From an uncultured Methylophilaceae bacterium (lineage in GTDB: Bacteria > Pseudomonadota > Gammaproteobacteria > Burkholderiales > Methylophilaceae): DNA of 64,000 nt. This document shows positions 9,134 to 19,855 of the stretch, piece after piece (position 1 is the stretch's first letter; every line of letters begins with the position of its first letter). The notes below the pieces were generated by a model. The model was given only the letters and a program-made list of their open reading frames with translations, did not search any database and was not told the origin of the DNA. A program made the translations under genes and the position numbers. The stretch covers positions 1 through 64,000 of the forward strand of contig CAIULB010000030.1 of assembly GCA_903899965.1 (NCBI GenBank). Direction: 5' to 3'.

Positions 9134-11902
9134 ATGACTTCACCCTCAAATTCTAGCCTGATTTTATGTTCAACGCCGCGTTTAGCGCGTAGTTTGCAAC
9201 GTTTATTTCAGCGGGCGCAAGTCGAGCAAGGTCTCACGCAGTGGCAACCCCTTAACGCCGTCCCATTATCAGCTTGGCTTAAAACTTTTATTGATGAGGC
9301 GGTGATGCTGGGGGGTATTGATCCAGCCTCCATGCCAGCGGGCGAGCTTAACACGCTACAAGAAAGTTTGCTCTGGGAGAAGGCGATCGAACAGAGCCTG
9401 AAGGGCGAGTTCGCTAAAGATTTCTTTGATGTTTCCGGCCTCGCGAGCGCCGCGATGGAAGCCAATCGTTTGGTGATTGAGTGGGATCTCAATCTCAACG
9501 CGGATGAAGCGACAGAGGAGGCGAAGGAGTTCCTCGTTTGGCGCAGTAAATTCCAAGGCCTATGTAAAAGAACGGGGCACTTGGAGGCGGTACGCTATGC
9601 GAGCTGGCGTTTAGAGGTCATTAAAAATGGAGCGGGTATGCTGCCGGCCAGTATCGCCTTTGCTGGCTTTGACCGTGTCAACCCGCAGCTCCAGAAACTA
9701 CAACAGGCCTTGATGGAACGAGGCGTGGACGTAAGCCAGCATCAGATCACCTTTGAGACGCCTCAGGCTGCCGAGCACAGGGTCTTGACCGACCAGGATG
9801 CCGAGTGCCGTGCGGCCGTTTACTGGGCAAAAGAACAGTTAGAAAATAACCCGCAATCGAGTATCGCCATCGTGGTGCCGGAGCTTAGTGTCTTACGTAG
9901 TAAGTTAGCTAACCTCTTGGATGACGTGCTGCACGCACAAACCGTGCGGCCAGGCTTCAATGAGGCACCGCGCTGTTACGATTTTTCTTTGGGCGTTCCC
10001 TTAAGTACGCAGCCCATCATTCGTGATGCCTTAAACCTCCTCCGCTTAGCTTGGCAGCGCGGGACCATCCTGCAGCAGGACGTGGCGCACTTATTACAGA
10101 GCCCATACTGGTCAGAGAGTCTACTTGAGGCCGATGCCAGGGCGCTACTCGATGCGCGCATGCGCAAGGACTTGCCGCTTAGTTTTAAGGTAAGCCGCTT
10201 ACAGAACTACATACACAAGGTGACGGCTGGCGATGGCGGGATGCGTTTGCCGGCAACGACCAAAGCCTTGCAGGACTTATTTCATTTTGCGCAGACGCAA
10301 GGCGCTAAACAGCCACCGTCAGCCTGGGCCACGCTCTTACAATCCGCTTTAAAGCATGCTGATTGGCCAGGGCAGCGTAGCCTATCGAGCCATGAGTATC
10401 AGGCGAGGAAGTCTTTTGATGGTGTTTTAGCCCAGCTCGCTAGCCTAGATGATCTGCTTGGCAATATCCCTGCCTCGCAGGCCATTATGCAGCTCTCTAA
10501 GCTCGCGCTAGCGAAGATCTTCCAGCCAGAGTCCACTCAAATTCCACGCTTGCAGGTGATGGGGATGTTAGAGGCCGCTGCGAGTCCGCTCGATGCGATG
10601 TGGGTGATGGGGATGAATGATCATGTCTGGCCGCCAGTGGCTAGGCCTAACGCGCTCATCTCCGCGCAATTACAGCGTAGTGCACAAACCCCGAACGCCA
10701 GTAGCGAGGTCCAGGACGCCTTTGCGAAGTCTATCCATCATCGTTTGATCCGAAGCGCCCGCCAGGTCATTTTTTCAAGTGCCAACCAGGACGGCGACCG
10801 GCAGCTGCGGCCAAGTCCGTTGATGCTAACGGTTCCTCTCGCGGCTCATGATGAGAGGCATGCCCAGACGCTCGCGGAGAGATTAGCGAAAGGCGTGCCC
10901 GACCAGGTCGAGAATAAGCCCTGGCAGTGGTTAGATGATCACCAGGCGCCGCCCGTGGAAGAGGGTGGCCACGTCTCGGGCGGCACGGGGCTATTGAAAG
11001 CGCAGGCGATCTGCCCGGCATGGGCTTTTTATCAGTACCGCCTCCATGCCAAGGCGCTAAGGGAGCCGGTCGATGGCCTAGATGCGATGGATAGAGGTAA
11101 CCTCGTCCATCAGGTCTTGGAGGCCTTCTGGGCAGGACGAGATTCCGAATACCTGCAGCAGTTAAGTGACGCTGACATGCAAACGGCGCTTCAAAGCGCC
11201 GCTGGCGAGGTGTTGGCCCTATTTAATGAGGCGCATGATGAGGCCTTCTCCGCGATGTTCATGCAGCTCGAGAAAGAGCGTCTGGTCAAGCTCGTTGCGC
11301 GCTGGTTAGTTGATGTCGAAAAGAAACGCCCGATGGGTTTTACGGTGCAGGCGGTCGAGCGCAAGAAGACTATCCCGATCGAGAATATCTTGATCACTCT
11401 GGCCGTTGACCGGGTCGATCAGCTCTCTGATGGGCGCCTTCTTGTGATGGATTACAAGACGGGTACCGCGCTCGATTTTAAGAACTGGGCCAAGGCGAAT
11501 ATTACTGAGCCGCAGCTGCCAATCTATGCTGCCTTCATGATGGGGGACGCCGATGTTGCTGCGGTGTGTTTTGCCAAGGTGGTGCCAGATAAGGCAGGCT
11601 TCGCTGGGATCGCCGCAAGTGACGATGTGATTAAGGGGCCTTTGGTCTTGGACGACGTCAATGGGCGTAGGCTCTTTGATGAGACAAACTTCCCCGACTG
11701 GTCTGCGGTGATCGCCCACTGGAAGGCGAGTATCACCCGCACCGCGCAGGCGATTAAGTCTGGGGATGCGGCAGTCAAGTTCGAGCACGAGAAGCAGCTC
11801 ACCTATTGCGAGGTCTTGCCCTTGCTTAGACTCGCTGAGCGACAGCTCCAGTTTGAGCATCATCAGGCGATTGAAGTCGCTATAGGGAAGGGCGCGGCAT
11901 GA
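9134..11902 (+). CDS. AddB-like PD-(D/E)XK nuclease / inactivated-helicase subunit
   Basis: Long RecB/AddB-like ORF with C-terminal LVMDYKTG nuclease motif; 4-nt overlap with the AddA-like gene. Confidence 0.88.
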   Translation: MTSPSNSSLILCSTPRLARSLQRLFQRAQVEQGLTQWQPLNAVPLSAWLKTFIDEAVMLGGIDPASMPAGELNTLQESLLWEKAIEQSLKGEFAKDFFDVSGLASAAMEANRLVIEWDLNLNADEATEEAKEFLVWRSKFQGLCKRTGHLEAVRYASWRLEVIKNGAGMLPASIAFAGFDRVNPQLQKLQQALMERGVDVSQHQITFETPQAAEHRVLTDQDAECRAAVYWAKEQLENNPQSSIAIVVPELSVLRSKLANLLDDVLHAQTVRPGFNEAPRCYDFSLGVPLSTQPIIRDALNLLRLAWQRGTILQQDVAHLLQSPYWSESLLEADARALLDARMRKDLPLSFKVSRLQNYIHKVTAGDGGMRLPATTKALQDLFHFAQTQGAKQPPSAWATLLQSALKHADWPGQRSLSSHEYQARKSFDGVLAQLASLDDLLGNIPASQAIMQLSKLALAKIFQPESTQIPRLQVMGMLEAAASPLDAMWVMGMNDHVWPPVARPNALISAQLQRSAQTPNASSEVQDAFAKSIHHRLIRSARQVIFSSANQDGDRQLRPSPLMLTVPLAAHDERHAQTLAERLAKGVPDQVENKPWQWLDDHQAPPVEEGGHVSGGTGLLKAQAICPAWAFYQYRLHAKALREPVDGLDAMDRGNLVHQVLEAFWAGRDSEYLQQLSDADMQTALQSAAGEVLALFNEAHDEAFSAMFMQLEKERLVKLVARWLVDVEKKRPMGFTVQAVERKKTIPIENILITLAVDRVDQLSDGRLLVMDYKTGTALDFKNWAKANITEPQLPIYAAFMMGDADVAAVCFAKVVPDKAGFAGIAASDDVIKGPLVLDDVNGRRLFDETNFPDWSAVIAHWKASITRTAQAIKSGDAAVKFEHEKQLTYCEVLPLLRLAERQLQFEHHQAIEVAIGKGAA

Positions 11903-14900
11903 CTGAGCAAGCGCTATTAGCCCAAGATACCGCCAACCGCGAGATCGCTCTCGCGTTAAGCTCATTCATTGTGGAGGCGCCAGCGGGGGCGGGGAAGACC
12001 GAGCTCTTAACGCAGCGCTATCTCAAGCTCCTTAACACCGTGGAGGCACCCGAGGAGATCATTGCGATCACCTTCACCAATAAGGCGGCTTCCGAGATGA
12101 AGAAGCGCATCATGGACAGCCTCATCATGGCGGATACTGGGATTTTGCCGTCGGAGCCCCATAAGGTCACGACCTTTGAACTAGGGCAGCAGGCCCTGGC
12201 GCGGTCAGCATCACTTAATTGGCACTTGCTTGCCACGCCATCACGCTTACGTATCTATACGATTGACTCGTTAAGCGGCAACCTCGCACGCCAGATGCCA
12301 TTGCTGAGCCGTTTTGGCGCGCAGCCTGCGGTGCGTGATGACGCCAGCGTCTATTACCAGGAAGCGGCAACGCGCACCCTCGCCAATCTGGACGATGAGA
12401 CCCATGGCCCTGTCGTTCAGGCGGCCCTGCGCCACTTTGATAATGACCACTACCGATTGAAGGCCTTGCTCGCGGATATGCTCGCGAAGCGTGATCAGTG
12501 GCAACCTTATGTGGTGAACCATAATGACGCATCGCTCGCCGAGGCCGCCCTGTATCAGCTGGTGATGCAGGACATGCAGGCAGCTAAGCGCATCATGAGT
12601 GAGCAGACCCAAGCAGACTTGATGCCGATCGCGCGTTATGCGGCATCTAACTTACCTTGTGATGTGTCGATTTCCTTGCTGCGCGATTGGGAGACGCCTA
12701 TCCCACTGAAGCCAGAAGCGCTTGCTATGTGGCGCGCGGTGGCGGACTTGGTGCTCACGGGTAAGAACGAGTTTAGACTCAGTGTGAACGTAAATAACGG
12801 CTTCCCTGCAACGCCGGAAGGAAAGGCACACAAAGAACAATTTGCGTTAGTGATTGAGACGCTCCGTCAGACCCCCGGAATTGAAGCTGCCTTGGCTAGA
12901 TTACGCGGACTTCCCACGCCCCAATACGATGACCAGAGCTGGGACATTGTTTCAGTCTTCGCGGACTTGCTCAAGATGGCCTCTGCTGAGCTATGGATGG
13001 CGTTTCAGCAGAATAAAGAGGTCGACTTTGTACAGATCTCACAGAACGCGCTCTTTGCCTTGAGTGACGCCGAGGAGATGCCGACCGACTTAGCCCTCAA
13101 GCTCGACTATAAGATTAAGCACTTGCTGGTCGATGAGTTTCAGGACACGAGTCCTACTCAGATTAAGCTCATTGAACAGCTCACCCAGGGTTGGATGACA
13201 GGCGATGGGCGCACCTTGTTCCTGGTGGGCGATCCGATGCAGTCGATCTATCGATTCCGTAAGGCGAACGTGGGTCTCTTCTTACGCGTGGTGCAGCAGG
13301 GCATCGGTGGCCTACTACTTCAGCCCTTGAAGCTCTGGCGGAATAACCGTTCGCACGAGCCCGTGATCGATTGGGTGAACAAGGCCTTCTCGATGGTATT
13401 CCCTGAAGATGACAGTGTTTCACGCGGCGCGATTGCCTACCGTCAGTTTGTGGCAAAACCAAGAGCACCTGCAGGTGCTGGTGTTACCGTGCACGCCATG
13501 CAGGGCGGCGCAGTACAAAGTGATGTTGATGAAGAGGGGCCGGAAGAAGAGCTCCCTGAAGCAGATGTGCGTGAGCAAGAAGCCAATAAGATCATTGAGA
13601 TCATCAAGGCGACCTGGGCGGAAGATCCCAAAAGAAAGATCGCGGTCTTAGTCCGCGCCAGAAGTCATCTACATCGTTTGGTCGCTGAGATTCGTCGCCA
13701 TCATGCGGACATTCAATTCCAGGCGGTGGAGATCGAGGAGCTCGCTAATCGGCAGGTGGTGCAAGACTTACTCTCGCTCACGAACGCACTCCATCAGCGT
13801 GCTGACCGGGTGCATTGGCTCGCGATCTTACGCGCGCCTTGGTGCGGCTTAAGCCTGGAGGATCTGCATCATCTGATGGGTCACGACCAGTACCGAACCG
13901 TGCTCGATTTGATGCAAGACGAAGTGCATGTCAACAAATTGAGTGAGGAGGGTCGTCAACGTTTGATGCATGTCCGTAAGGTCATGGAAGAGGCCTTAGC
14001 ACATCGTGGCCGCATGAGCACCAGTCGCTGGGTGCGAGGGGTGTGGTTGATGTTGGGTGGCCCAGCTTGTCTATGGGAAGCGGGTGACGTGCGTGACGTG
14101 CAGGCCTTCTTCGATCGCATCGATAGGATGGAAGTCGCTGGCCAGTTTTCAACCGAGCAGCTGGCCTTGGAGGTTGAGAAACTCTACGCGGCGCCTGATG
14201 CGAAGGCACCCGATACCTTGCAGTTCATGACCATCCATAAATCGAAGGGCTTGGAGTTTGATACCGTTATCTTGCCGGGGCTTGATAAGACGACTGGCCG
14301 ATCAGATCAGCCGCTCCTGATGTGGGAAGAGGTGCCAAGGGAGTCGCCTGGCATGGATGTGGCAGACGTGGACCTGGTGGTGGCGCCCTATGTGCCCAAG
14401 GGTAAGAATAAATCAGAGCAGTCGAGTATCTATGACTACCTCAAATCTTTAGAGAAGGAGCGTGCAGCCTATGAAGATGCGCGCGTGCTCTATGTTGCGG
14501 CGACACGCGCTGAGCGATGCCTGCACCTCTTAGGCGCGGTGAGCTTCAACAAAAAAGGCGAGCTACTTCCTAAGAAGAACACCTTTCTGGAGATGTTGTG
14601 GCCAGTCGTCTCAAGCGATTTTGCTGCTGAGAAGCTCGCTAACACATCGGCTGGCATGCACAAGGTCGACAGTGTGCAGGCTGTCACTAAGCTAGAAGAA
14701 TTTGTGCCACAACTTGTGCGCTTAAGTCATCCAGGAGTGCCTTTATTGATGCAGGCGGAAGTGAACCATGTTGCCCAGCCCAGCAATGCGAGCTTAGATG
14801 AAGAGCAGGGTCTAGTGCTTGAAGCTGATATCGGCACCCTCACGCATCGCTATTTAGAGCTCATCGCAAGTCAAGGTTTGGCCGCTTGGCCCATCACCCG

Positions 14901-15330
14901 CCTGCTGCCATTAAAGCTCGCCATGCAGCGCTGGTTCACTGGTCAGGGATATGCCATGGCCGCCGCCAATCAAGGCGCTGATGGGGTCTTAAGCTTACTT
15001 GAAACAACGCTAGAGAGTGCCCGCGGGCAGTGGGTGTTGCGCTATCGTGAGAGCGCTAGGAATGAATTGCAGGTGGAGAGTCTTGCTGATAGCGGCTTGC
15101 AGGTACGCAAAAAAATCATCGATCGCACCTTCATTGAGGATGGCGTGCGCTGGATTGTCGATTACAAGACGATGGCTTTCGAAAGTAATGCGGATGAGGC
15201 TATTTGGAAGGTCGCTGCCGAGCAATATCGTCAGCAGCTCGAAGGCTACGCGAGCCTATTTATCGCTGAGGATCTGCCAATCAAGCTTGCCGTGTACTTT
15301 GTCAGTGTCGGTCAGCTTGTGACCCTCTAA
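11899..15330 (+). CDS. AddA-like UvrD-family helicase/exonuclease
   Basis: VEAPAGAGKTELLTQRYL Walker A, LLVDEFQDTSPTQ, VGDPMQSIYRFRKA, TIHKSKGLEFDTV, C-terminal WIVDYKT. Confidence 0.95.
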   Translation: MTEQALLAQDTANREIALALSSFIVEAPAGAGKTELLTQRYLKLLNTVEAPEEIIAITFTNKAASEMKKRIMDSLIMADTGILPSEPHKVTTFELGQQALARSASLNWHLLATPSRLRIYTIDSLSGNLARQMPLLSRFGAQPAVRDDASVYYQEAATRTLANLDDETHGPVVQAALRHFDNDHYRLKALLADMLAKRDQWQPYVVNHNDASLAEAALYQLVMQDMQAAKRIMSEQTQADLMPIARYAASNLPCDVSISLLRDWETPIPLKPEALAMWRAVADLVLTGKNEFRLSVNVNNGFPATPEGKAHKEQFALVIETLRQTPGIEAALARLRGLPTPQYDDQSWDIVSVFADLLKMASAELWMAFQQNKEVDFVQISQNALFALSDAEEMPTDLALKLDYKIKHLLVDEFQDTSPTQIKLIEQLTQGWMTGDGRTLFLVGDPMQSIYRFRKANVGLFLRVVQQGIGGLLLQPLKLWRNNRSHEPVIDWVNKAFSMVFPEDDSVSRGAIAYRQFVAKPRAPAGAGVTVHAMQGGAVQSDVDEEGPEEELPEADVREQEANKIIEIIKATWAEDPKRKIAVLVRARSHLHRLVAEIRRHHADIQFQAVEIEELANRQVVQDLLSLTNALHQRADRVHWLAILRAPWCGLSLEDLHHLMGHDQYRTVLDLMQDEVHVNKLSEEGRQRLMHVRKVMEEALAHRGRMSTSRWVRGVWLMLGGPACLWEAGDVRDVQAFFDRIDRMEVAGQFSTEQLALEVEKLYAAPDAKAPDTLQFMTIHKSKGLEFDTVILPGLDKTTGRSDQPLLMWEEVPRESPGMDVADVDLVVAPYVPKGKNKSEQSSIYDYLKSLEKERAAYEDARVLYVAATRAERCLHLLGAVSFNKKGELLPKKNTFLEMLWPVVSSDFAAEKLANTSAGMHKVDSVQAVTKLEEFVPQLVRLSHPGVPLLMQAEVNHVAQPSNASLDEEQGLVLEADIGTLTHRYLELIASQGLAAWPITRLLPLKLAMQRWFTGQGYAMAAANQGADGVLSLLETTLESARGQWVLRYRESARNELQVESLADSGLQVRKKIIDRTFIEDGVRWIVDYKTMAFESNADEAIWKVAAEQYRQQLEGYASLFIAEDLPIKLAVYFVSVGQLVTL

Positions 15331-15337
15331 GGGCGCG

Positions 15338-15946
15338 TTACTCTTTGAAGTGGCGTCTTACGTACCAGATCACAAAAATGAGCCCTGCGCCCGCAATCAC
15401 GTAATGGAACTGGTGGAAGTAGACCTTGAGGCTCTCCCAGTTTTCACCCGCTTTAAACCCTGCTAGGGCCAGTAAGTAACACCAGATGAGTGAGCCCACA
15501 AAGGTGTAGCTGATGAACTTCGTCATATTCATGCGCGCAACGCCTGCTGGGAAGGCGATAAAGGTACGGACAGCAGGTAACAGACGCCCGATAAAAATAA
15601 TGAGCTCGCCGTGTTTATTAAAGGCCTCATCAGCCCAGTTAAGATCCTTCGGGGAGATGAGTACCCATTTACCGTACTTCTCGACGAGCGGTCTGCCGCC
15701 ATACATGCCTAAATAGTAAGCCGGAATCGAGCCGACGACGCAGCCTACTGCGCCAGCTAGGGCGACGCCCCAGAGGGTCATCTCGCCTTTAAAGGCTAAG
15801 AAGCCTGCGAAGGGCATGATGATTTCAGAAGGCAGTGGGATGCAGGCAGACTCAATGCCCATGAGTAAGACGATGCCGCCATACCCCATGGTAGAAATCA
15901 CCCCCATAATCCAGGTAGCTAAAATTGCGACGAATTTTTCTAGCAT
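15338..15946 (-). CDS. DedA family membrane protein
   Basis: GIESACIPLPSEIIMPFAGFLA and FIGRLLPAVRTFIAFPAGVARM motifs. Confidence 0.93.
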   Translation of the reverse strand: MLEKFVAILATWIMGVISTMGYGGIVLLMGIESACIPLPSEIIMPFAGFLAFKGEMTLWGVALAGAVGCVVGSIPAYYLGMYGGRPLVEKYGKWVLISPKDLNWADEAFNKHGELIIFIGRLLPAVRTFIAFPAGVARMNMTKFISYTFVGSLIWCYLLALAGFKAGENWESLKVYFHQFHYVIAGAGLIFVIWYVRRHFKE

Positions 15947-18900
15947 TTATAGAAACTCTTTCATGATGTTTTTGATGAAGTCGGCACGGTGAACAATATC
16001 ATCATAAGCGACCGTGATGCGTAATTTGTCTGGCCCATTCATGCGGCAACGGCGATCCCGTTGGAGTAAGGCAATGAGCTTGGTTGGATCTAAATCCGCG
16101 TGCTGGCTGAACTGCAATTGGATCGCACTATCGCTCGCATCAATCTTAATGATGCCAAGCGGTTTAGCGGCAACGCGAAGGCGGTGGCATGCCATCAGCG
16201 CTTCACCTTGCTCAGGTAGCAAGCCAAAGCGGTCAATGAGCTCCTCTTGCATGGTGTCGAGCTCGTCATCGTTGGTGCAATTAGCGAGGCGCTTATAGAG
16301 CACCAGGCGCTCATGCACGTCAGGGCAGTACTCGTTGGTGAGAAGGGCTGGTGTGTGTAAGTTAATCTCTGTGGTCACGCCCAGTGGCGCTGACAGGTCA
16401 GGCTCCTTACCTTCTTTTAAACGCTTCACGGCGTGAGACAGCATCTCTGAGTAGAGGTGGAAACCGATCTCTTGCATCTCGCCACTTTGTGAGTCGCCAA
16501 GGAGTTCACCCGCGCCGCGAATCTCTAGATCGTGCATGGCAAGGTGGAAGCCTGCGCCAAGGTCTTCTAGCAACTGGATCGCATCGAGGCGCTTTTGTGC
16601 CTGCGGCGTGATCTTGCGGTTAGGCTCTGTGAGTAGGTAAGCGTAAGCCTGGTGGTGTGAGCGACCGACACGGCCACGTAGTTGATGTAACTGTGCCAAG
16701 CCAAACATGTCCGCGCGGTTCATGATAATGGTGTTCGCCGTTGGCACGTCAATCCCCGTTTCGATGATGGTGGTACAGAGCAGTAAGTTCGAGCGCTGGT
16801 GGTAGAAGTCACGCATCACGTGCTCTAGCTCGCGCTCTCGTAACTGACCATGGGCAACGCTAATACGTGCCTCGGGCAAAATACGCTCAAGCTTCTCACG
16901 CATGGAGTGGATAGTGTCCACCTCGTTATGTAAGAAGTAGACCTGACCACCCCGTTTGAATTCACGCATCGCCGCCTCACGGATGATGCCCTCAGAGTAA
17001 TCGGTTGCGAAAGTCTTAATGGCCAGACGTTTTTGTGGTGGGGTCGTGATCACGCTAAATTCGCGCAAGCCCTCCATCGCCATGCTCAAGGTACGTGGGA
17101 TCGGGGTCGCGGTGAGGGTAAGCACATCAACTTCTGCACGGAGCGCCTTGAGCTGCTCTTTCTGACGCACACCAAAGCGGTGCTCCTCATCCAAAATCAC
17201 AAGGCCTAAATTATCAAATTTCACATCCTTAGAGATGAGGCGGTGGGTGCCGATGATGATGTCGATGCTGCCATCGGCCAAACCCTTAAGTGCTTCCGCT
17301 TGTTCTTTGGCTGTGCGGAAACGTGAGATCTCGGCGACCTTGATCGGCCACTCGGCGAAGCGGTCACTAAAGTTTTGGTAATGTTGTTCGGCAAGTAGCG
17401 TGGTTGGCACAAGCACCGCAACCTGGCGACCACCCATGACCGCGACAAATGCGGCGCGTAAGGCTACCTCCGTCTTGCCAAAGCCCACGTCACCACAGAC
17501 TAGACGGTCCATTGGGCGGCCAGATTGCATGTCGCTAATCACGGCCTCGATCGCGGAGAGTTGGTCTGGTGTTTCCTCAAACGGAAAACCTTCGGCAAAC
17601 GTCTCGTAGTCGTGCAGGCTTAATGTGAAGGCATGACCCTTGCGCGCAGCACGCTGTGCATAGAGATTAAGTAGCTCTGCCGCGGTATCGCGGATCTGTT
17701 TAAGCGCTTTCTTCTTAGCCTTTTCCCAGTTGCCGGATCCTAAGCGATGGAGCGGCGCTGACTCTGGCGGGCCGCCTGAGTAGCGTGAGATCAGGAAGAG
17801 CTGAGATACGGGGACATAAAGCTTGTCGTCGCCCGCATACTCTAGCAGCAAGAACTCGGTTTCGCCCTCACCAAAGTCTAGATTAATCAGACCACGATAA
17901 CGACCGACCCCATGCTGTTCGTGCACCACGGGATCGTTTTCACGGAGCTCAGAGAGGTCCTTGAGCATCCCCTCTGTACTGCGCGCTTTTTCTTTTTCAC
18001 GGCGGCGTTGCTGACGCACTGTGGCGGCGTAGAGTTCAGCCTCGGTAATGATGGCGACGTCTTTATATTGGAAGCCGCTATGCAGCGTCGTGACCCCCAG
18101 CATGAGCTTGGCGCCGCTGGTATTAAAGTCTTCCCAGCTCTCACACAGTTCAGGTTTGATGCCTTGGTCGGTTAAGAGCTGCAGTATGGTTTCGCGTCTG
18201 CCAAGACTCTCAGCAGCAATGAGGATACGGCCCTTAAAGCCCTTAATCATCGCCTCTAACTTATGGAGCGGCTTCTCTGCTCGGCGTTCGATATCAAGCT
18301 CAGGCAATCCTGAGGTCGCCTCATCGTGATTGATCGTGAGGCGAGGGTAGTTGCGTGATTGGGCAAAGAAGGCATCGGCTTTAATCAGCAGGGTTTCTGG
18401 GGTGAGGATCGGGCGCTCAACGTCATGGGCGAGCAGGCGATAACGCGACTGTGCCTCAAGCCAAAAGCTCTGTGCCGCGTGATCCAAATTTCCATGCAGG
18501 CAAAGCACGGTTTGTTCGGGTAAATAATCGAGTAGTGTTGCCGTTTTCTCAAAAAAGAGTGGCAAGTACCATTCGATGCCACCGCTGGCGATCCCTTTAC
18601 TTACATCCTTATAGATGCGGCTCTTCGAGGGGTCGCCCTCAAATCTCTCGCGGAAGTTTTGTCTAAAGAGCGCGATGCCTTGATCATCTAGCGGGAACTC
18701 GCGGGCAGGCAACAGCCTAATTTCAGGCACCGGGTAGAGGCTGCGCTGTGTGTCGACATCAAAGGTGCGGATGGTCTCGATTTCATCATCGAACAAATCT
18801 AGACGAAAGGGCAGGCCGCTCCCCATGGGGAAAAGGTCGACGAGGCCACCGCGGACGCTGAACTCACCAGGGCTCACGACTTGGCTCACATGGTGATAGC

Positions 18901-19354
18901 CTGCCTCGGCACACTGTTTTCTCAAGGCTTCGATATCGAGCTTCTGCCCTTTCTTGAGCATGAAGCTGTTAGCCGCCAAGTAGGCCATCGGTGGTAACTG
19001 AATCAGCGCTGTGCCGACAGGCACGATGACCACGTCACAATTGTTCTGGCTCACCTGGTAGAGCGTCGATAGGCGTTCTGAAATAAGATCCGGGTGCGGC
19101 GAGAAGTGGTCGTAGGGCAGTGTTTCCCAGTCAGGCAACAAGTTGACGACTAAGGCTGGTTCAAACCAGGGAATTTCTTCGAGCAGGCGCTGCGCATCGA
19201 AGGCGTTGGCTGTGATGATGGCAAGGGGTGTTTTGCTTTTATTGGCTTTAAGCTCAAGCGCTAATTGTGCGAGGGCCGCACTATCTAAGCCAGCGCAGGT
19301 CTTGTCTATCTTTTTGGTGCTACCTTGTGCCGGAACGGCTAAGGAAAACTGCAT
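15947..19354 (-). CDS. mfd: Transcription-repair coupling factor
   Basis: DPVVHEQHGVGRYRGL RID, GDVGFGKTEVALRAAF Walker A, DEEH box; 1135 aa. Confidence 0.98.
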   Translation of the reverse strand: MQFSLAVPAQGSTKKIDKTCAGLDSAALAQLALELKANKSKTPLAIITANAFDAQRLLEEIPWFEPALVVNLLPDWETLPYDHFSPHPDLISERLSTLYQVSQNNCDVVIVPVGTALIQLPPMAYLAANSFMLKKGQKLDIEALRKQCAEAGYHHVSQVVSPGEFSVRGGLVDLFPMGSGLPFRLDLFDDEIETIRTFDVDTQRSLYPVPEIRLLPAREFPLDDQGIALFRQNFRERFEGDPSKSRIYKDVSKGIASGGIEWYLPLFFEKTATLLDYLPEQTVLCLHGNLDHAAQSFWLEAQSRYRLLAHDVERPILTPETLLIKADAFFAQSRNYPRLTINHDEATSGLPELDIERRAEKPLHKLEAMIKGFKGRILIAAESLGRRETILQLLTDQGIKPELCESWEDFNTSGAKLMLGVTTLHSGFQYKDVAIITEAELYAATVRQQRRREKEKARSTEGMLKDLSELRENDPVVHEQHGVGRYRGLINLDFGEGETEFLLLEYAGDDKLYVPVSQLFLISRYSGGPPESAPLHRLGSGNWEKAKKKALKQIRDTAAELLNLYAQRAARKGHAFTLSLHDYETFAEGFPFEETPDQLSAIEAVISDMQSGRPMDRLVCGDVGFGKTEVALRAAFVAVMGGRQVAVLVPTTLLAEQHYQNFSDRFAEWPIKVAEISRFRTAKEQAEALKGLADGSIDIIIGTHRLISKDVKFDNLGLVILDEEHRFGVRQKEQLKALRAEVDVLTLTATPIPRTLSMAMEGLREFSVITTPPQKRLAIKTFATDYSEGIIREAAMREFKRGGQVYFLHNEVDTIHSMREKLERILPEARISVAHGQLRERELEHVMRDFYHQRSNLLLCTTIIETGIDVPTANTIIMNRADMFGLAQLHQLRGRVGRSHHQAYAYLLTEPNRKITPQAQKRLDAIQLLEDLGAGFHLAMHDLEIRGAGELLGDSQSGEMQEIGFHLYSEMLSHAVKRLKEGKEPDLSAPLGVTTEINLHTPALLTNEYCPDVHERLVLYKRLANCTNDDELDTMQEELIDRFGLLPEQGEALMACHRLRVAAKPLGIIKIDASDSAIQLQFSQHADLDPTKLIALLQRDRRCRMNGPDKLRITVAYDDIVHRADFIKNIMKEFL

Positions 19355-19449
19355 GAAGTCTTGCCACGCGTGATAACGAAAGAAGACGTATTATAGCCGT
19401 AGCGTGGCAGCCACGGCTATGAATAAGATCGTGTTTTAGTGTGCGCGTG

Positions 19450-19722
19450 TTATTTGTGAAGCGCGCTAATTTGCGCTTCGGCCGCAATCCAGTAATCACT
19501 CGGATTGCCAGCAAAACCATTATTCAGCGCGATGTAATAAGCGGCGACTTCCGTCATCTTATAAAGCGCCTCTGGACTCGGCTTGGTTTTTTTAACTGCA
19601 GGTTTTTTAGGTGTTGCTTTTTTGACAGCAGGCACTTTTTTAGCGACTACTTTTTTTGGTGCTGGCTTTTTCGCAGCAGCGGTCTTGGTGGTGCTTGGTT
19701 TCTCAGTTTTGCTGATGGCCAT
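19450..19722 (-). CDS. DUF2934-like protein with Lys/Ala/Pro-rich N-terminal tail
   Basis: KTAAAKKPAPKKVVAKKVPAVKKATPKKPAVKK then MTEVAAYYIALNNGFAGNPSDYWIAAEAQI; aaggaaag RBS before the internal ATG. Confidence 0.75.
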   Translation of the reverse strand: MAISKTEKPSTTKTAAAKKPAPKKVVAKKVPAVKKATPKKPAVKKTKPSPEALYKMTEVAAYYIALNNGFAGNPSDYWIAAEAQISALHK

Positions 19723-19855
19723 CTTCTTTCCTTTCAAGTTAACGATAAAACTTTTAAGAACGCCCACAAAGGGTAAGTGTGGTTGAAGTATGCGAATTTA
19801 ATACCAGTTCTAGCAAAAGATTGTTTTGCTAGAACCTTAATGCAAGCTTAAGGGA

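Noticed and set aside
11306-11965. 219-aa minus-strand ORF inside the AddB-like gene
   Set aside because: Antisense shadow ORF in high-GC coding sequence; no recognisable domain
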